NCBI RefSeq assembly: GCF_902499175.1
Contig: NZ_CABVQC010000019.1
Location: forward strand, 1 to 64,000
DNA length: 64,000 bases
Direction: 5' to 3'
Origin: Burkholderia aenigmatica
GTDB lineage: Bacteria; Pseudomonadota; Gammaproteobacteria; Burkholderiales; Burkholderiaceae
The stretch's first letter is position 1; each line of letters begins with the position of its first letter. The notes beneath the pieces are model-generated. The model was not told where the DNA came from, ran no database searches, and saw nothing but the letters and a program-made list of their open reading frames with translations. The position numbers were made by a program, and so were the translations under genes. Shown piece by piece: positions 8,453 through 16,506 of the stretch.

Positions 8453-11404
8453 TCACTTGCCTGTCGTCACGGTTGCGGTCGCGGCCGCGCGGCGCTCGAG
8501 CAGGTCGAGCTGTTCCGCGTTGAAGCGCGCGTACGCCTGCTGCCAGTCGGACGGTTGCGCGACAGGCAGCACCTGTACGGCCGTCACCTTGTACTCGGGG
8601 CAGTTTGTCGCCCAGTCCGAGCTGTCCGTCGTGATCACGTTCGCGCCCGATTCGGGGAAGTGGAACGTCGTGTACACGACACCCGGCTGCATGCGTTCGG
8701 TCACGAGCGCGCGCAGTACCGTCTGCCCCGCACGCGATTCGATACCGACCCAGTCGCCGCTGCGGATGCCGCGATCCTGCGCGTCGTGCGGATGGATCTC
8801 GAGGCGGTCCTCCTCGTGCCACTGCACGTTCTCGGTGCGGCGGGTCTGCGCGCCGACGTTGTACTGCGACAGGATGCGGCCCGTCGTCAGAATCAGCGGA
8901 TAGCGCTGCGTGACCTTCTCCGGCGACGCAATGAACTGCGTGATCACGAACTTGCCCTTGCCGCGCACGAATGCGTCGATGTGCATCGTCGGCGTGCCTT
9001 CCGGTGCATGCTCGTTGCACGGCCACTGGATGCTGCCGAGCGCGTCGAGCTTCGCGTACGACACGCCCGAGAAGGTCGGCGTGAGCCGCGCGATTTCGTC
9101 CATGATGTCCGACGGATGCGCATAGTCCATCTCGTAGCCGAGCGCGCGCGACAGCATCAGCGTGACTTCCCAGTCCGCGTAGCCCGCGAGCGGCGGCATC
9201 ACCTTGCGCACGCGCGAGATGCGGCGTTCCGCGTTCGTGAACGTGCCGTCCTTCTCGAGGAACGACGAGCCGGGCAGCAGCACATGCGCGTACTTCGCGG
9301 TCTCGTTCAGGAAGATGTCCTGCACGACGATGCATTCCATTGCCGACAGTGCGGCCGCGACGTGCTGCGTATTCGGGTCCGACTGGACGATGTCCTCGCC
9401 CTGGCAGTAAAGCCCCTTGAAGCTGCCGTCGAGCGCCGCGTCGAACATGTTCGGGATGCGCAGCCCCGGTTCCGGTTGCAGCTTTGCCGACCACGCTGCC
9501 TCGAACTGCGTGCGCACGATCTCGTCGCCGATGTGCCGGTAGCCGGGCAGCTCGTGCGGGAACGAGCCCATGTCGCACGAGCCCTGCACGTTGTTCTGGC
9601 CGCGCAGCGGATTGACGCCGACGCCTTCGCGGCCGATGTTGCCGGTCGCCATCGCGAGGTTCGCGATGCCCATCACCGTGGTCGAGCCCTGCGCGTGTTC
9701 GGTCACGCCCAGCCCGTAATAGATCGCGGCATTGCCGCCCGTCGCATAGAGGCGCGCGGCTTCGCGTACCCGCTCGGCCGGCACGCCGGTCACGTCGGCG
9801 GTCGCTTCGGGCGAGTTGTCGGCACGCGACACGAAGTCGCGCCACTGCTCGAATGCGCGCGGCTCGCAGCGCTCGGCGACGAACGCGTCGGCGACGAGCC
9901 CTTCGGTGACGATCACGTGCGCGAGCGCGTTGACGATCGCGACGTTGGTGCCGGGGCGCAACTGCAGGTGATGGGTGGCCTTCACGTGCGGGCCGTCGAC
10001 GACGTCGATGCGGCGCGGGTCGATCACGATCAGCTTCGCGCCTTCACGCACGCGCCGCTTAAGCCGCGAGCCGAACACCGGGTGGCCGTCGGTCGGGTTC
10101 GCGCCCATCACGACGATCACGTCGGCCTGGCCGACCGACGCGAACGTCTGCGTGCCGGCCGATTCGCCGAGCGTCGTCTTGAGGCCATAGCCCGTCGGCG
10201 AATGGCACACGCGTGCGCAGGTGTCGACGTTGTTGTTGCCGAACGCGGCGCGCACCAGCTTCTGCACGAGGTAGGTTTCCTCGTTCGTGCAGCGCGACGA
10301 CGTGATGCCGCCGATCGAGTCGCGGCCGTACTTCTGCTGCAGCTTGCGGAATTGCGTTGCCGCGTAGGTGAGCGCTTCATCCCAGCTGACTTCGCGCCAC
10401 GGGTCGGTGATCTTCTCGCGGATCATCGGCTTCGTGATGCGGTCTTTGTGCGTCGCGTAGCCCCACGCGAAGCGTCCCTTCACGCACGCGTGGCCCTCGT
10501 TTGCGAGGCCGTTCTTGTGCGGCGTCATGCGCACGACCTGCGTGCCCTTCATCTCGGCCTTGAACGAGCAGCCGACGCCGCAGTACGCGCAGGTCGTGAC
10601 GACCGAGTGTTCGGCCTGGCCGAGTTGCACGACGGATTTTTCCTGCAGCGTGGCGGTCGGGCACGCGGCGACGCACGCGCCGCACGACACGCACTCCGAT
10701 GCCATGAACGATTCGCTTTCGCCCGCGGCGACGCGCGATTCGAAGCCGCGTGCGGCGATCGTCAGCGCGAACGTGCCCTGCGTTTCCTCGCAGGCGCGCA
10801 CGCAGCGGTTGCAGACGATGCATTTCGACGGGTCGTACGTAAAGTACGGATTCGACTCGTCCTTTTTGTCGCGCAGATGATTCGCGCCGTCGAAGCCGTA
10901 ACGCACCTCGCGCAGCCCGACGACGCCTGCCATGTCCTGCAGCTCGCAGTCGCCGTTGGCGGGGCAGGTGAGGCAATCGAGCGGATGGTCGGAGATGTAC
11001 AGCTCCATCACGTTGCGACGCAGCGACTGCAGCCGGTCCGATTGCGTGCGCACCTTCATGCCCGCTTCGGCAGGCGTCGTGCACGACGCCGGATAACCGC
11101 GCCGGCCTTCGATCTCGACGAGGCACAGCCGGCACGAGCCGAACGGTTCGAGCGAATCGGTCGCACAGAGCTTCGGGACGTTGACGCCGGCTTCGATCGC
11201 CGCGCGCATCACCGACGTGCCGGCCGGCACCGTGACCGGCTGGCCGTCGATTTCGAGCGTGACGTCGGTATCGGCATGCCGTTGCGGCGTGCCGTAGTCG
11301 GTATCGTCGAACGGGTCGCTGGCACGCGCCTGTGCGGCGCTCTTGCACGCGCATTGGCCCGAGCCGCAGCCGCCTTGGCGGACGTTGTTCGTGTCGAGGG
11401 ACAT
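8453..11404 (-). CDS. fdsA: NAD-dependent formate dehydrogenase, alpha (catalytic molybdenum) subunit
   Basis: 983 residues from ATG 11404, preceded by AAGGAG 9 nt upstream (an in-frame reading from 13072 crosses fdsB and is not real). N-terminal about 260 residues resemble NuoG: a 2Fe-2S domain (CRLCLVEI, CTTPAE), a His/Cys segment (HPLDCLTCPANGDCEL) and two ferredoxin clusters (CIVCNRCVRAC, CVSCGACVAACPT). A further CAYCGVGC binds 4Fe-4S at the start of the bis-MGD domain. The molybdenum ligand is the Cys in RVCHSP; no selenocysteine is used. C-terminal molydopterin dinucleotide-binding domain present. It oxidises formate to CO2 and passes electrons through FdsG and FdsB to NAD+. Confidence 0.95.
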   Translation of the reverse strand: MSLDTNNVRQGGCGSGQCACKSAAQARASDPFDDTDYGTPQRHADTDVTLEIDGQPVTVPAGTSVMRAAIEAGVNVPKLCATDSLEPFGSCRLCLVEIEGRRGYPASCTTPAEAGMKVRTQSDRLQSLRRNVMELYISDHPLDCLTCPANGDCELQDMAGVVGLREVRYGFDGANHLRDKKDESNPYFTYDPSKCIVCNRCVRACEETQGTFALTIAARGFESRVAAGESESFMASECVSCGACVAACPTATLQEKSVVQLGQAEHSVVTTCAYCGVGCSFKAEMKGTQVVRMTPHKNGLANEGHACVKGRFAWGYATHKDRITKPMIREKITDPWREVSWDEALTYAATQFRKLQQKYGRDSIGGITSSRCTNEETYLVQKLVRAAFGNNNVDTCARVCHSPTGYGLKTTLGESAGTQTFASVGQADVIVVMGANPTDGHPVFGSRLKRRVREGAKLIVIDPRRIDVVDGPHVKATHHLQLRPGTNVAIVNALAHVIVTEGLVADAFVAERCEPRAFEQWRDFVSRADNSPEATADVTGVPAERVREAARLYATGGNAAIYYGLGVTEHAQGSTTVMGIANLAMATGNIGREGVGVNPLRGQNNVQGSCDMGSFPHELPGYRHIGDEIVRTQFEAAWSAKLQPEPGLRIPNMFDAALDGSFKGLYCQGEDIVQSDPNTQHVAAALSAMECIVVQDIFLNETAKYAHVLLPGSSFLEKDGTFTNAERRISRVRKVMPPLAGYADWEVTLMLSRALGYEMDYAHPSDIMDEIARLTPTFSGVSYAKLDALGSIQWPCNEHAPEGTPTMHIDAFVRGKGKFVITQFIASPEKVTQRYPLILTTGRILSQYNVGAQTRRTENVQWHEEDRLEIHPHDAQDRGIRSGDWVGIESRAGQTVLRALVTERMQPGVVYTTFHFPESGANVITTDSSDWATNCPEYKVTAVQVLPVAQPSDWQQAYARFNAEQLDLLERRAAATATVTTGK

Positions 11405-11421
11405 GCAGGGCTCCTTCTGGG

Positions 11422-13002
11422 TCAGGCCGCAGCCTTGACCGGACCCGCCGCGGCATCCTTGCCGGCGGCGAGCCCGAAATCTTCGGGGAAATGGTCGAGC
11501 GCGGACAGCACCGGATACGGCGTCATGCCGCCCATCGCGCACAGCGAACCGGCCAGCATCGTGTCGCACAGGTCGCGCAGCAGCGTGACCTGTCGTTCCG
11601 ACGTGTCGCCGTGGCGGATGCGCGCGATCGTCTCGACGCCTCGCGTCGAACCGATCCGGCACGGCGTGCACTTGCCGCACGATTCGATCGCGCAGAACTT
11701 CATCGCGTATTCGGCGAGTTCGGCGAGGTTCGACGTGTCGTCGTGCAGCACGATGCCGCCGTGGCCGACGACCGCACCGATCGCCGTATACGCTTCGTAG
11801 TCGAGCGGCACGTCCCACTGGTGATCGGGCAGGTAGGTGCCGAGCGGCCCGCCGACCTGGGCAGCACGCGCGGGCCGGCCGCTTGCCGTGCCGCCGCCGA
11901 AGTCGAACAGCAGCTCGCGCAGCGTCACGCCGAACGCGAGCTCGACGAGGCCGCCGTGGCGGATGTTGCCCGCGAGCTGGAACGGCAGCGTGCCGCGCGA
12001 GCGGCCCATCCCGTAGTCGCGATAGAACGCCGCGCCGCGCGCGAAGATCACGGGCGCCGTCGCGAGCGTGATCACGTTGTTGATGACGGTCGGCTGGCCG
12101 TACAGGCCGGCGAGCGCGGGCAGCGGCGGTTTCGCACGCACGACGCCGCGCTTGCCTTCGAGCGATTCGAGCAGCGCCGTTTCCTCGCCGCACACGTATG
12201 AGCCCGCGCCTTTCGCGACGTGCAGCTCGAACGCATGCGCGGAGCCGAGCACGTGCGCGCCGAGCCAGCCGGCTTCGCGGGCGCGGACGATCGCCGCTTC
12301 GAGCGTGGCGATCGCGTGCGGGTATTCGCTGCGCACGTAGATGTAGCCGACCGTTGCGCCCGTCGCGATCCCCGCGATGATCATCCCTTCGATCAGGCAG
12401 TACGGATCGCATTCCATGATCAGGCGATCGGAGAAGGTGCCCGAGTCGCCTTCGTCCGCGTTGCAGACGATGTATTTCTGCCGGGCGCTCGCCTGCCGGA
12501 CCGTGCGCCACTTGATGCCGGCCGGGAACGCTGCACCACCTCGGCCGCGCAGCCCTGATTCGATCAGCGTTTCGCACGCGGCATCGCCGTCGAGCGCGAG
12601 CGCGTTCTTCAGGCCGGTGAGGCCTTCGTATTGCAGGTAGTCGTCGATCGACAGCGGATCGGTCAGGCCGACGCGCGCGAACGTGAGGCGTTGCTGGCGC
12701 GCGAGATAGGGCAATGCGTCGACGAGGCCGACGCCGCTCGGATGCGCGCCGCCGTCGAGCCAGCCGGCATCGAACAGCGCCGGCACGTCGGCGGCCGACA
12801 GGTTTGCGTAGCCGACGCGGCCGGCGGCCGTGCCGACCTCGACGAGCGGTTCGAGCCACAGCAGCCCGCGCGAGCCGTTGCGGATCAGTTCGATCGCAAC
12901 ACCGCGCCGCTCGGCTTCCGCGACGATCGCGGCCGCGAGCGAGTCGGCGCCGAGCGCCAGCGCGGACGAATCGCGCGGGACGTAGATGCGGGTCGTCGTC
13001 AT
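11422..13002 (-). CDS. fdsB: NAD-dependent formate dehydrogenase, beta subunit (NuoF-like)
   Basis: 526 residues from ATG 13002, with CCGGAGG just upstream and a 4-nt ATGA overlap with the fdsG stop, implying translational coupling. The N-terminal about 110 residues form a thioredoxin-like extension found in FdsB; then the NuoF core: GRGGAAFPAGIKW (FMN/NADH site, about 150-163), GEETALLESLEGKRG, and the 4Fe-4S ligands in ESCGKCTPCR with a fourth Cys in GSLCAMGG. This subunit carries FMN and reduces NAD+. The C-terminal Ala-rich tail is unremarkable. 17 nt separate it from fdsA. Confidence 0.95.
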   Translation of the reverse strand: MTTTRIYVPRDSSALALGADSLAAAIVAEAERRGVAIELIRNGSRGLLWLEPLVEVGTAAGRVGYANLSAADVPALFDAGWLDGGAHPSGVGLVDALPYLARQQRLTFARVGLTDPLSIDDYLQYEGLTGLKNALALDGDAACETLIESGLRGRGGAAFPAGIKWRTVRQASARQKYIVCNADEGDSGTFSDRLIMECDPYCLIEGMIIAGIATGATVGYIYVRSEYPHAIATLEAAIVRAREAGWLGAHVLGSAHAFELHVAKGAGSYVCGEETALLESLEGKRGVVRAKPPLPALAGLYGQPTVINNVITLATAPVIFARGAAFYRDYGMGRSRGTLPFQLAGNIRHGGLVELAFGVTLRELLFDFGGGTASGRPARAAQVGGPLGTYLPDHQWDVPLDYEAYTAIGAVVGHGGIVLHDDTSNLAELAEYAMKFCAIESCGKCTPCRIGSTRGVETIARIRHGDTSERQVTLLRDLCDTMLAGSLCAMGGMTPYPVLSALDHFPEDFGLAAGKDAAAGPVKAAA

Positions 13003-13499
13003 GCGGCCTCCGGAGCATGGGCGACCGCGTCGGCCAGCAGCGCGTCGAATTTCTCCGGCGTGACCTTCGCATGCAGCACGCCGTTGACCGTCAGCGACGG
13101 CGATTGCGCGCACAGCCCGAGGCAGTACACCGATTCGAGGGCGACTTCACCGGGCGCATGCGCATCCGCGGCGGCGTCGTGCGCCGCGTCGAACCGGCAC
13201 CCCGTGCGCGCTTCCGCATGCGCGGCGAGCGATTCGCAGCCCATGCTGCGGCACGCTTCGGCGCGGCACATCTGGATCGTCACGCGCGCGGGCGGCGCGG
13301 TGCGGAAGTGGTGGTAGTAAGTCAGGACGCCGTGCACTTCCGCGCGCGACAGGTTAAGCGCCTTCGCGAGCGGGGCGACGCAGCCCGGCGGCACGTAGCC
13401 CGCGTCGTCCTGGATCGCGTGCAGGATCGCGACCAGCGACTGGCCGGCGCGCGCGTGGCGCTCGACGAGCGCGTCGGGCGCGTGGGAGTTCGGGGACAT
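12999..13499 (-). CDS. fdsG: NAD-dependent formate dehydrogenase, gamma subunit (NuoE-like)
   Basis: 166-residue NuoE-type thioredoxin-fold 2Fe-2S protein, first gene of the operon. Ligand cysteines are in MCRAEACRSMG and YCLGLCAQSP. The N-terminal helical part (LVAILHAIQDDAGYVPP) is typical. It starts at ATG 13499 with GGAGGAG about 9 nt upstream. It forms the electron-transfer module with FdsB, equivalent to NuoE-NuoF of complex I. The 131-bp gap to the divergent fdsR gene must contain the operon promoter and operators. Confidence 0.95.
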   Translation of the reverse strand: MSPNSHAPDALVERHARAGQSLVAILHAIQDDAGYVPPGCVAPLAKALNLSRAEVHGVLTYYHHFRTAPPARVTIQMCRAEACRSMGCESLAAHAEARTGCRFDAAHDAAADAHAPGEVALESVYCLGLCAQSPSLTVNGVLHAKVTPEKFDALLADAVAHAPEAA

Positions 13500-13520
13500 C
13501 GGTTATGCTCCTCCAAAGTC

Positions 13521-13553
13521 TCATATGCGCATGGACTTCATATAGTGCGCATT
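13521..13553. promoter_or_regulatory. Paired direct repeats in the fdsG-fdsR divergent control region
   Basis: TCATATGCGCAT (13521-13532) recurs as TCATATAGTGCGCAT (13539-13553), 18 nt apart, with the core ATGCGCAT being a perfect palindrome. Position just upstream of fdsG makes it a candidate FdsR operator; this is inference. Confidence 0.4.
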
Positions 13554-13630
13554 GCGGCTTCGTTCTGATTGATTTTGACCAACGATAAGCGGAAGCTTTT
13601 GCGGTCGCAATAGGAAATCGGAGTGCATAA

Positions 13631-14737
13631 TTGATTCGAATCGAATGCGACGCGTATCTGACCGTACGCGACACGGAAGGCCGCACCGCCAGCCTGTCGG
13701 ATGTCGCGCCGCTGCTGGAACTCGTGGCCGACACGGGCAGCATTGCGCAGGCCGCGCAAGCGAAAGGGCTGTCCTACCGGCACGCGTGGGGCATGCTGCG
13801 CGCGCTGGAGGCGTGCATCGGCGGGGAACTGATCGAAACCGCGCGCGGCAAGGGCTCGACGCTGTCGGCGCTCGGGCAGGCGGTCGTCGATGCGCAGCGC
13901 CTCGCGCGCAGCCGGCTCGACGGGAACCTGCGCACGCTGGCGGCCGAAGTGGCGAGCGACCTGAATCGTCGGCTCGCGCAGCGTGATGGCGCCGTGCGCA
14001 TCCACGCGTCGCACGGCTACGCGGTCGCGACGCTCGTATCGGCGCTCGTCGATGCGCAGGCGGCTGTCGACATCAAGTACCGCGAGAGCGTCGAGGCCGT
14101 GCAGGCGCTTGCCCGCGGCGAGTGCGACCTGGCCGGCTTCCATCTGCCGCGTGGCGCGTTTCGCGCGCAGTGCGCACAGATCTACCGGCCGTGGCTCGAC
14201 GATACGCGCCATGTGCTGATCCACCTGACACGGCGCCAGCAGGGGCTGTTCGTTCCGCGCGGCAACCCGAAGCAGGTTCGCGGGCTCGCGGATCTCGCGC
14301 GCAATGACATCCGCTTCGTCAACCGCCAGCCGGGGTCGGGCACGCGCATGCTGCTGGATCTCGCGCTGCGGGCGATCGGCATCGATCCCGAGCGCATCGA
14401 CGGCTATGCGTCGGCCGAACTCACGCATTCGGCGATCGCGGCATTTGTCGCGAGCGGGATGGCCGATCTCGGCTTCGGCGTCGAGCCTGCCGCCCATCAT
14501 TTCGGTCTCGATTTCATCCCGGTCGTCGACGAGGACTATTACTTCGCGTGCGAACGCGCGCAGCTCGACGCGCGGCCGCTTGCCGGCGTACTGGCACTGC
14601 TGCGCGACGTGCGTTTCATCGAGCGCGTCGCGCATCTCGACGGCTACGATCCGGCCGCATGCGGATCGCTGACGAGCATCGTGACGGGGCTGGCCGGCGG
14701 CGAGGGCGCGGGCTTGCCGGACGGCAATTCCCGGTAA
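13631..14737 (+). CDS. fdsR: Formate dehydrogenase regulator: ModE-like HTH plus periplasmic-binding-protein-like domain
   Basis: 368 residues. The start is TTG 13631: an in-frame TAA lies immediately before it and CGGAG (13619-13623) is 7 nt upstream. Residues about 20-85 form a LysR/ModE-type winged helix (SIAQAAQAKGLSYRHAWGMLRALE). Residues about 120-340 form a substrate-binding domain of the PBP-like family (FVNRQPGSGTRMLLD is the classic anion-binding loop). Position divergent from fdsGBAD and this architecture fit FdsR described in Cupriavidus; it may sense formate or a molybdate-linked signal, which the sequence cannot decide. The symbol is assigned by context. Confidence 0.78.
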   Translation: MIRIECDAYLTVRDTEGRTASLSDVAPLLELVADTGSIAQAAQAKGLSYRHAWGMLRALEACIGGELIETARGKGSTLSALGQAVVDAQRLARSRLDGNLRTLAAEVASDLNRRLAQRDGAVRIHASHGYAVATLVSALVDAQAAVDIKYRESVEAVQALARGECDLAGFHLPRGAFRAQCAQIYRPWLDDTRHVLIHLTRRQQGLFVPRGNPKQVRGLADLARNDIRFVNRQPGSGTRMLLDLALRAIGIDPERIDGYASAELTHSAIAAFVASGMADLGFGVEPAAHHFGLDFIPVVDEDYYFACERAQLDARPLAGVLALLRDVRFIERVAHLDGYDPAACGSLTSIVTGLAGGEGAGLPDGNSR

Positions 14738-14838
14738 CGCGGGCGCGATCGAACCGCGATGCAGCAGTGGGGGATTTGCGCTACGCTTGCCGCTTGATCA
14801 ACGTTCCAACAAGCACGCCGTTCAAGCGTCATCCCGCC

Positions 14839-15108
14839 ATGAAATTTTCCGTTCCCCTCGCCGCGGCAGCGTTGACCGCGGGGCTGCTGGTCACTGTTTC
14901 GCCGTTTGCGCTCGCGCAGAATTCTCCTGGTGTGCCCGGCGGTATCCTGAGCGAACAGTTTCGCCTGAACGAACATCCGCAGATGCCGTTCGCGGCGTCG
15001 GCGCCGTCGCAGAAATACCAGAGCGGCAAGAAGTCGGCCTTGCGTCGCAAGGGCGACTTGGGCGATCCGAGCGGCTGCAACCTGAAGTGTCCGATGGATA
15101 GCCGGTAA
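14839..15108 (+). CDS. Small exported hypothetical protein
   Basis: 89 residues. A clear Sec signal peptide (MKFSVPLAAAALTAG, cleavage after FALA at about residue 26) precedes a 60-residue mature chain with no recognised domain. The C-terminal GCNLKCPMDSR carries the only two cysteines, four residues apart, which could form a disulfide or bind metal. Polar Lys/Arg-rich centre (QSGKKSALRRKGDLGD). Monocistronic, followed by a very strong terminator. Function unknown; probably genus-restricted. Confidence 0.75.
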   Translation: MKFSVPLAAAALTAGLLVTVSPFALAQNSPGVPGGILSEQFRLNEHPQMPFAASAPSQKYQSGKKSALRRKGDLGDPSGCNLKCPMDSR

Positions 15109-15485
15109 CACGGCGGACGGGTGCGCCCGCACGGCGGTCATGCTGTACCGGTTCGATGGCGCGCGTTGCGCCTGCGCACCGGACTGACCGGCTGACCGGC
15201 AACTGCAGGATCCCGTGCGATTTCGATTCTGTCCGAGCCCCGCGAAGCGTTGCCGCTTCGCGGGGCTTTTTGCTTTCCGGCGAATCTTCATGCGATTCGA
15301 TGTCGGGCGATGTCTGCGTGTGCGCATCGCTGGCCTGGCGGGGGTTTAGGGTTAACCCGTAAATCAGGAAGGATGTCTTCCTGAAACCTGCCTTATTCTT
15401 AAGCATCCGCCTACATAAACTTCGGGTTGTCAGCGATGAACAAGGTGTTCACCGCGAACACAGACAAATCTGGAGGTAGGTCATC
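15109..15485. other. 377-bp gap with terminator and a palindromic upstream region
   Basis: After the terminator at 15237, the part before the DUF4148 gene contains GGGTTAACCC (15349-15358), loosely flanked by TTTA and TAAA, then an inverted repeat TCAGGAAG-5-CTTCCTGA (15364-15384). No gene was found. Confidence 0.5.
15237..15271 (+). terminator. Strong intrinsic terminator
   Basis: Perfect 13-bp stem GCCCCGCGAAGCG / CGCTTCGCGGGGC, loop TTGC, then TTTTT. It ends the small exported protein transcript, 128 nt after its stop codon. Confidence 0.92.
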
Positions 15486-15839
15486 ATGAAGTCGCTCGTT
15501 CAAGCTGTTGTCGTTGCTGCCGCTCTCGTTGCCCCGGTCGTGTCGTTCGCCCAGTCGGGTTCGACGATCACCCGCGCACAGGTTCGCGCTGAACTGGTCC
15601 AGCTGCAGCAGGCAGGTTACAACACCGCTCGCGGCGAAGATCCGCATTACCCGGAAGCGATCCAGGCTGCAACGGCGCGTGTTGCAGAGCAGCAGCGCGC
15701 TGCGCTGGCGCAAGCGCAAGGCGCCGACGCCAGCGGTTACGGTGCACAGGCGCAGGGCGCGTCGGCATCGGGTTCGCGTGCAATGGGCGTGCGCCCGGCC
15801 ACCGCTGAAGAAATGAAGTCGCTGTATCGCGGCAGCTAA
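15486..15839 (+). CDS. DUF4148 family exported protein
   Basis: 117 residues with signal peptide (cleavage after VSFA, about residue 22). The mature part has the DUF4148 hallmark SGSTITRAQVRAELVQLQQAGY and the P-x-Y-P-E-A-I segment. The rest is Gln/Ala/Gly-rich low complexity. DUF4148 proteins are small periplasmic proteins that are abundant in Burkholderia and have no established role. Start supported by TGGAGG 10 nt upstream. Single-gene unit with a terminator about 160 nt downstream. Confidence 0.88.
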   Translation: MKSLVQAVVVAAALVAPVVSFAQSGSTITRAQVRAELVQLQQAGYNTARGEDPHYPEAIQAATARVAEQQRAALAQAQGADASGYGAQAQGASASGSRAMGVRPATAEEMKSLYRGS

Positions 15840-16061
15840 GCCGCGTATCGCCCGGTGTGCGTGAATGCCGGGTGCGACGACACGTCGCGCCCGGCGCCGC
15901 AGCACCCGGGCTGGCCGCTGCCGGGCGCAATCGATGATTGCGCGGGCGCGGCAGGACATCCGTCACCTCCTGTCGCCGGAAGCCCGGCGGCATTCCGCCC
16001 GGCCCATCCGTGGCTGGGCGCTTTTTCGGCAGGAGAGGGACGCATGCGTTTCGCCGGCAAC
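15840..16061. other. 220-bp gap before tmRNA terminator
   Basis: GC-rich with several short hairpins; only the terminator at 15996-16026 is recognised. No gene supported. Confidence 0.5.
15996..16026 (+). terminator. Intrinsic terminator candidate for the DUF4148 gene
   Basis: Stem CGCCCGGCC / GGCTGGGCG (one G-T wobble), loop CATCCGT, then CTTTTT. Confidence 0.65.
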
Positions 16062-16094
16062 AAAAAACCCCGCAGACTTGCGTCATGCGGGGTT
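16062..16094 (-). terminator. tmRNA terminator
   Basis: On the minus strand, AACCCCGCA / TGCGGGGTT arms followed by T6, about 20 nt past the tmRNA 3' end. Confidence 0.9.
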
Positions 16095-16114
16095 CGTGCG
16101 GCGAACGCGGAATT

Positions 16115-16484
16115 TGGTGGAGGCGGCGGGAATCGAACCCGCGTCCAGAAGCGCTCCACGACTAGTTCTACATGTTTAGTTCAGTCATTTGATTTAACCG
16201 CAGCGACGCGGACGAACACGCTGCACTACGGCGATTCGCTAGGTTTTCGACCCTGGCGTCGCGACGCCGACAGGGCTTAACTGACGTAAATGACCTCTGG
16301 CGGTATTGCTACCGGTCTTGCGACACTAGCCCGTCAGTGAACTAGGCAGAGGACGGCGGCCCTTAGGCTGCCAGTGCGAACGTATCGTCGTTTGCAGTTA
16401 CGATTTTCCCATTGATTAACGAGGTGACGGGTCCTCGACATGCCCTAGCCGCTTCACAACCCCTGTCGAAACCAGGTCGCCCCC
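16115..16484 (-). ncRNA. ssrA: tmRNA (one-piece)
   Basis: 370-nt transfer-messenger RNA that rescues stalled ribosomes. The 5' end GGGGGCG pairs with CGCCTCC before the encoded 3' ACCA, giving the 7-bp acceptor stem; GGTTCGACAG-like and GTTCGATTCCCGC T-arm sequences are present. The tag reading frame (16395 to 16363) starts at the GCA resume codon and reads ANDDTFALAA followed by TAA, the usual beta-proteobacterial degradation tag. It is a single-piece molecule with no permutation. The terminator is at 16062-16094 and the promoter lies in the end of gph. Confidence 0.97.
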
Positions 16485-16500
16485 GCGGATAAGATCAAAC

Positions 16501-16506
16501 ATTATA
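16501..16506 (-). promoter_or_regulatory. ssrA promoter -10 element embedded in gph stop codon
   Basis: A perfect TATAAT on the minus strand sits about 17 nt before the mature tmRNA 5' end and includes the TAA stop of gph. The -35 is not clear. Confidence 0.65.

Noticed and set aside
8345..11800. 1151-codon plus-strand frame opposite fdsA
   Set aside because: Arg/His/Ala-rich translation without motifs, caused by the third-position GC bias of the real gene on the other strand.
8453..13072. A single 1539-codon minus-strand frame covering fdsA and fdsB
   Set aside because: Part upstream of 11404 is the antisense-free shadow of fdsB in another frame; FdsA starts at ATG 11404 with a good Shine-Dalgarno and fdsB has its own start and stop.
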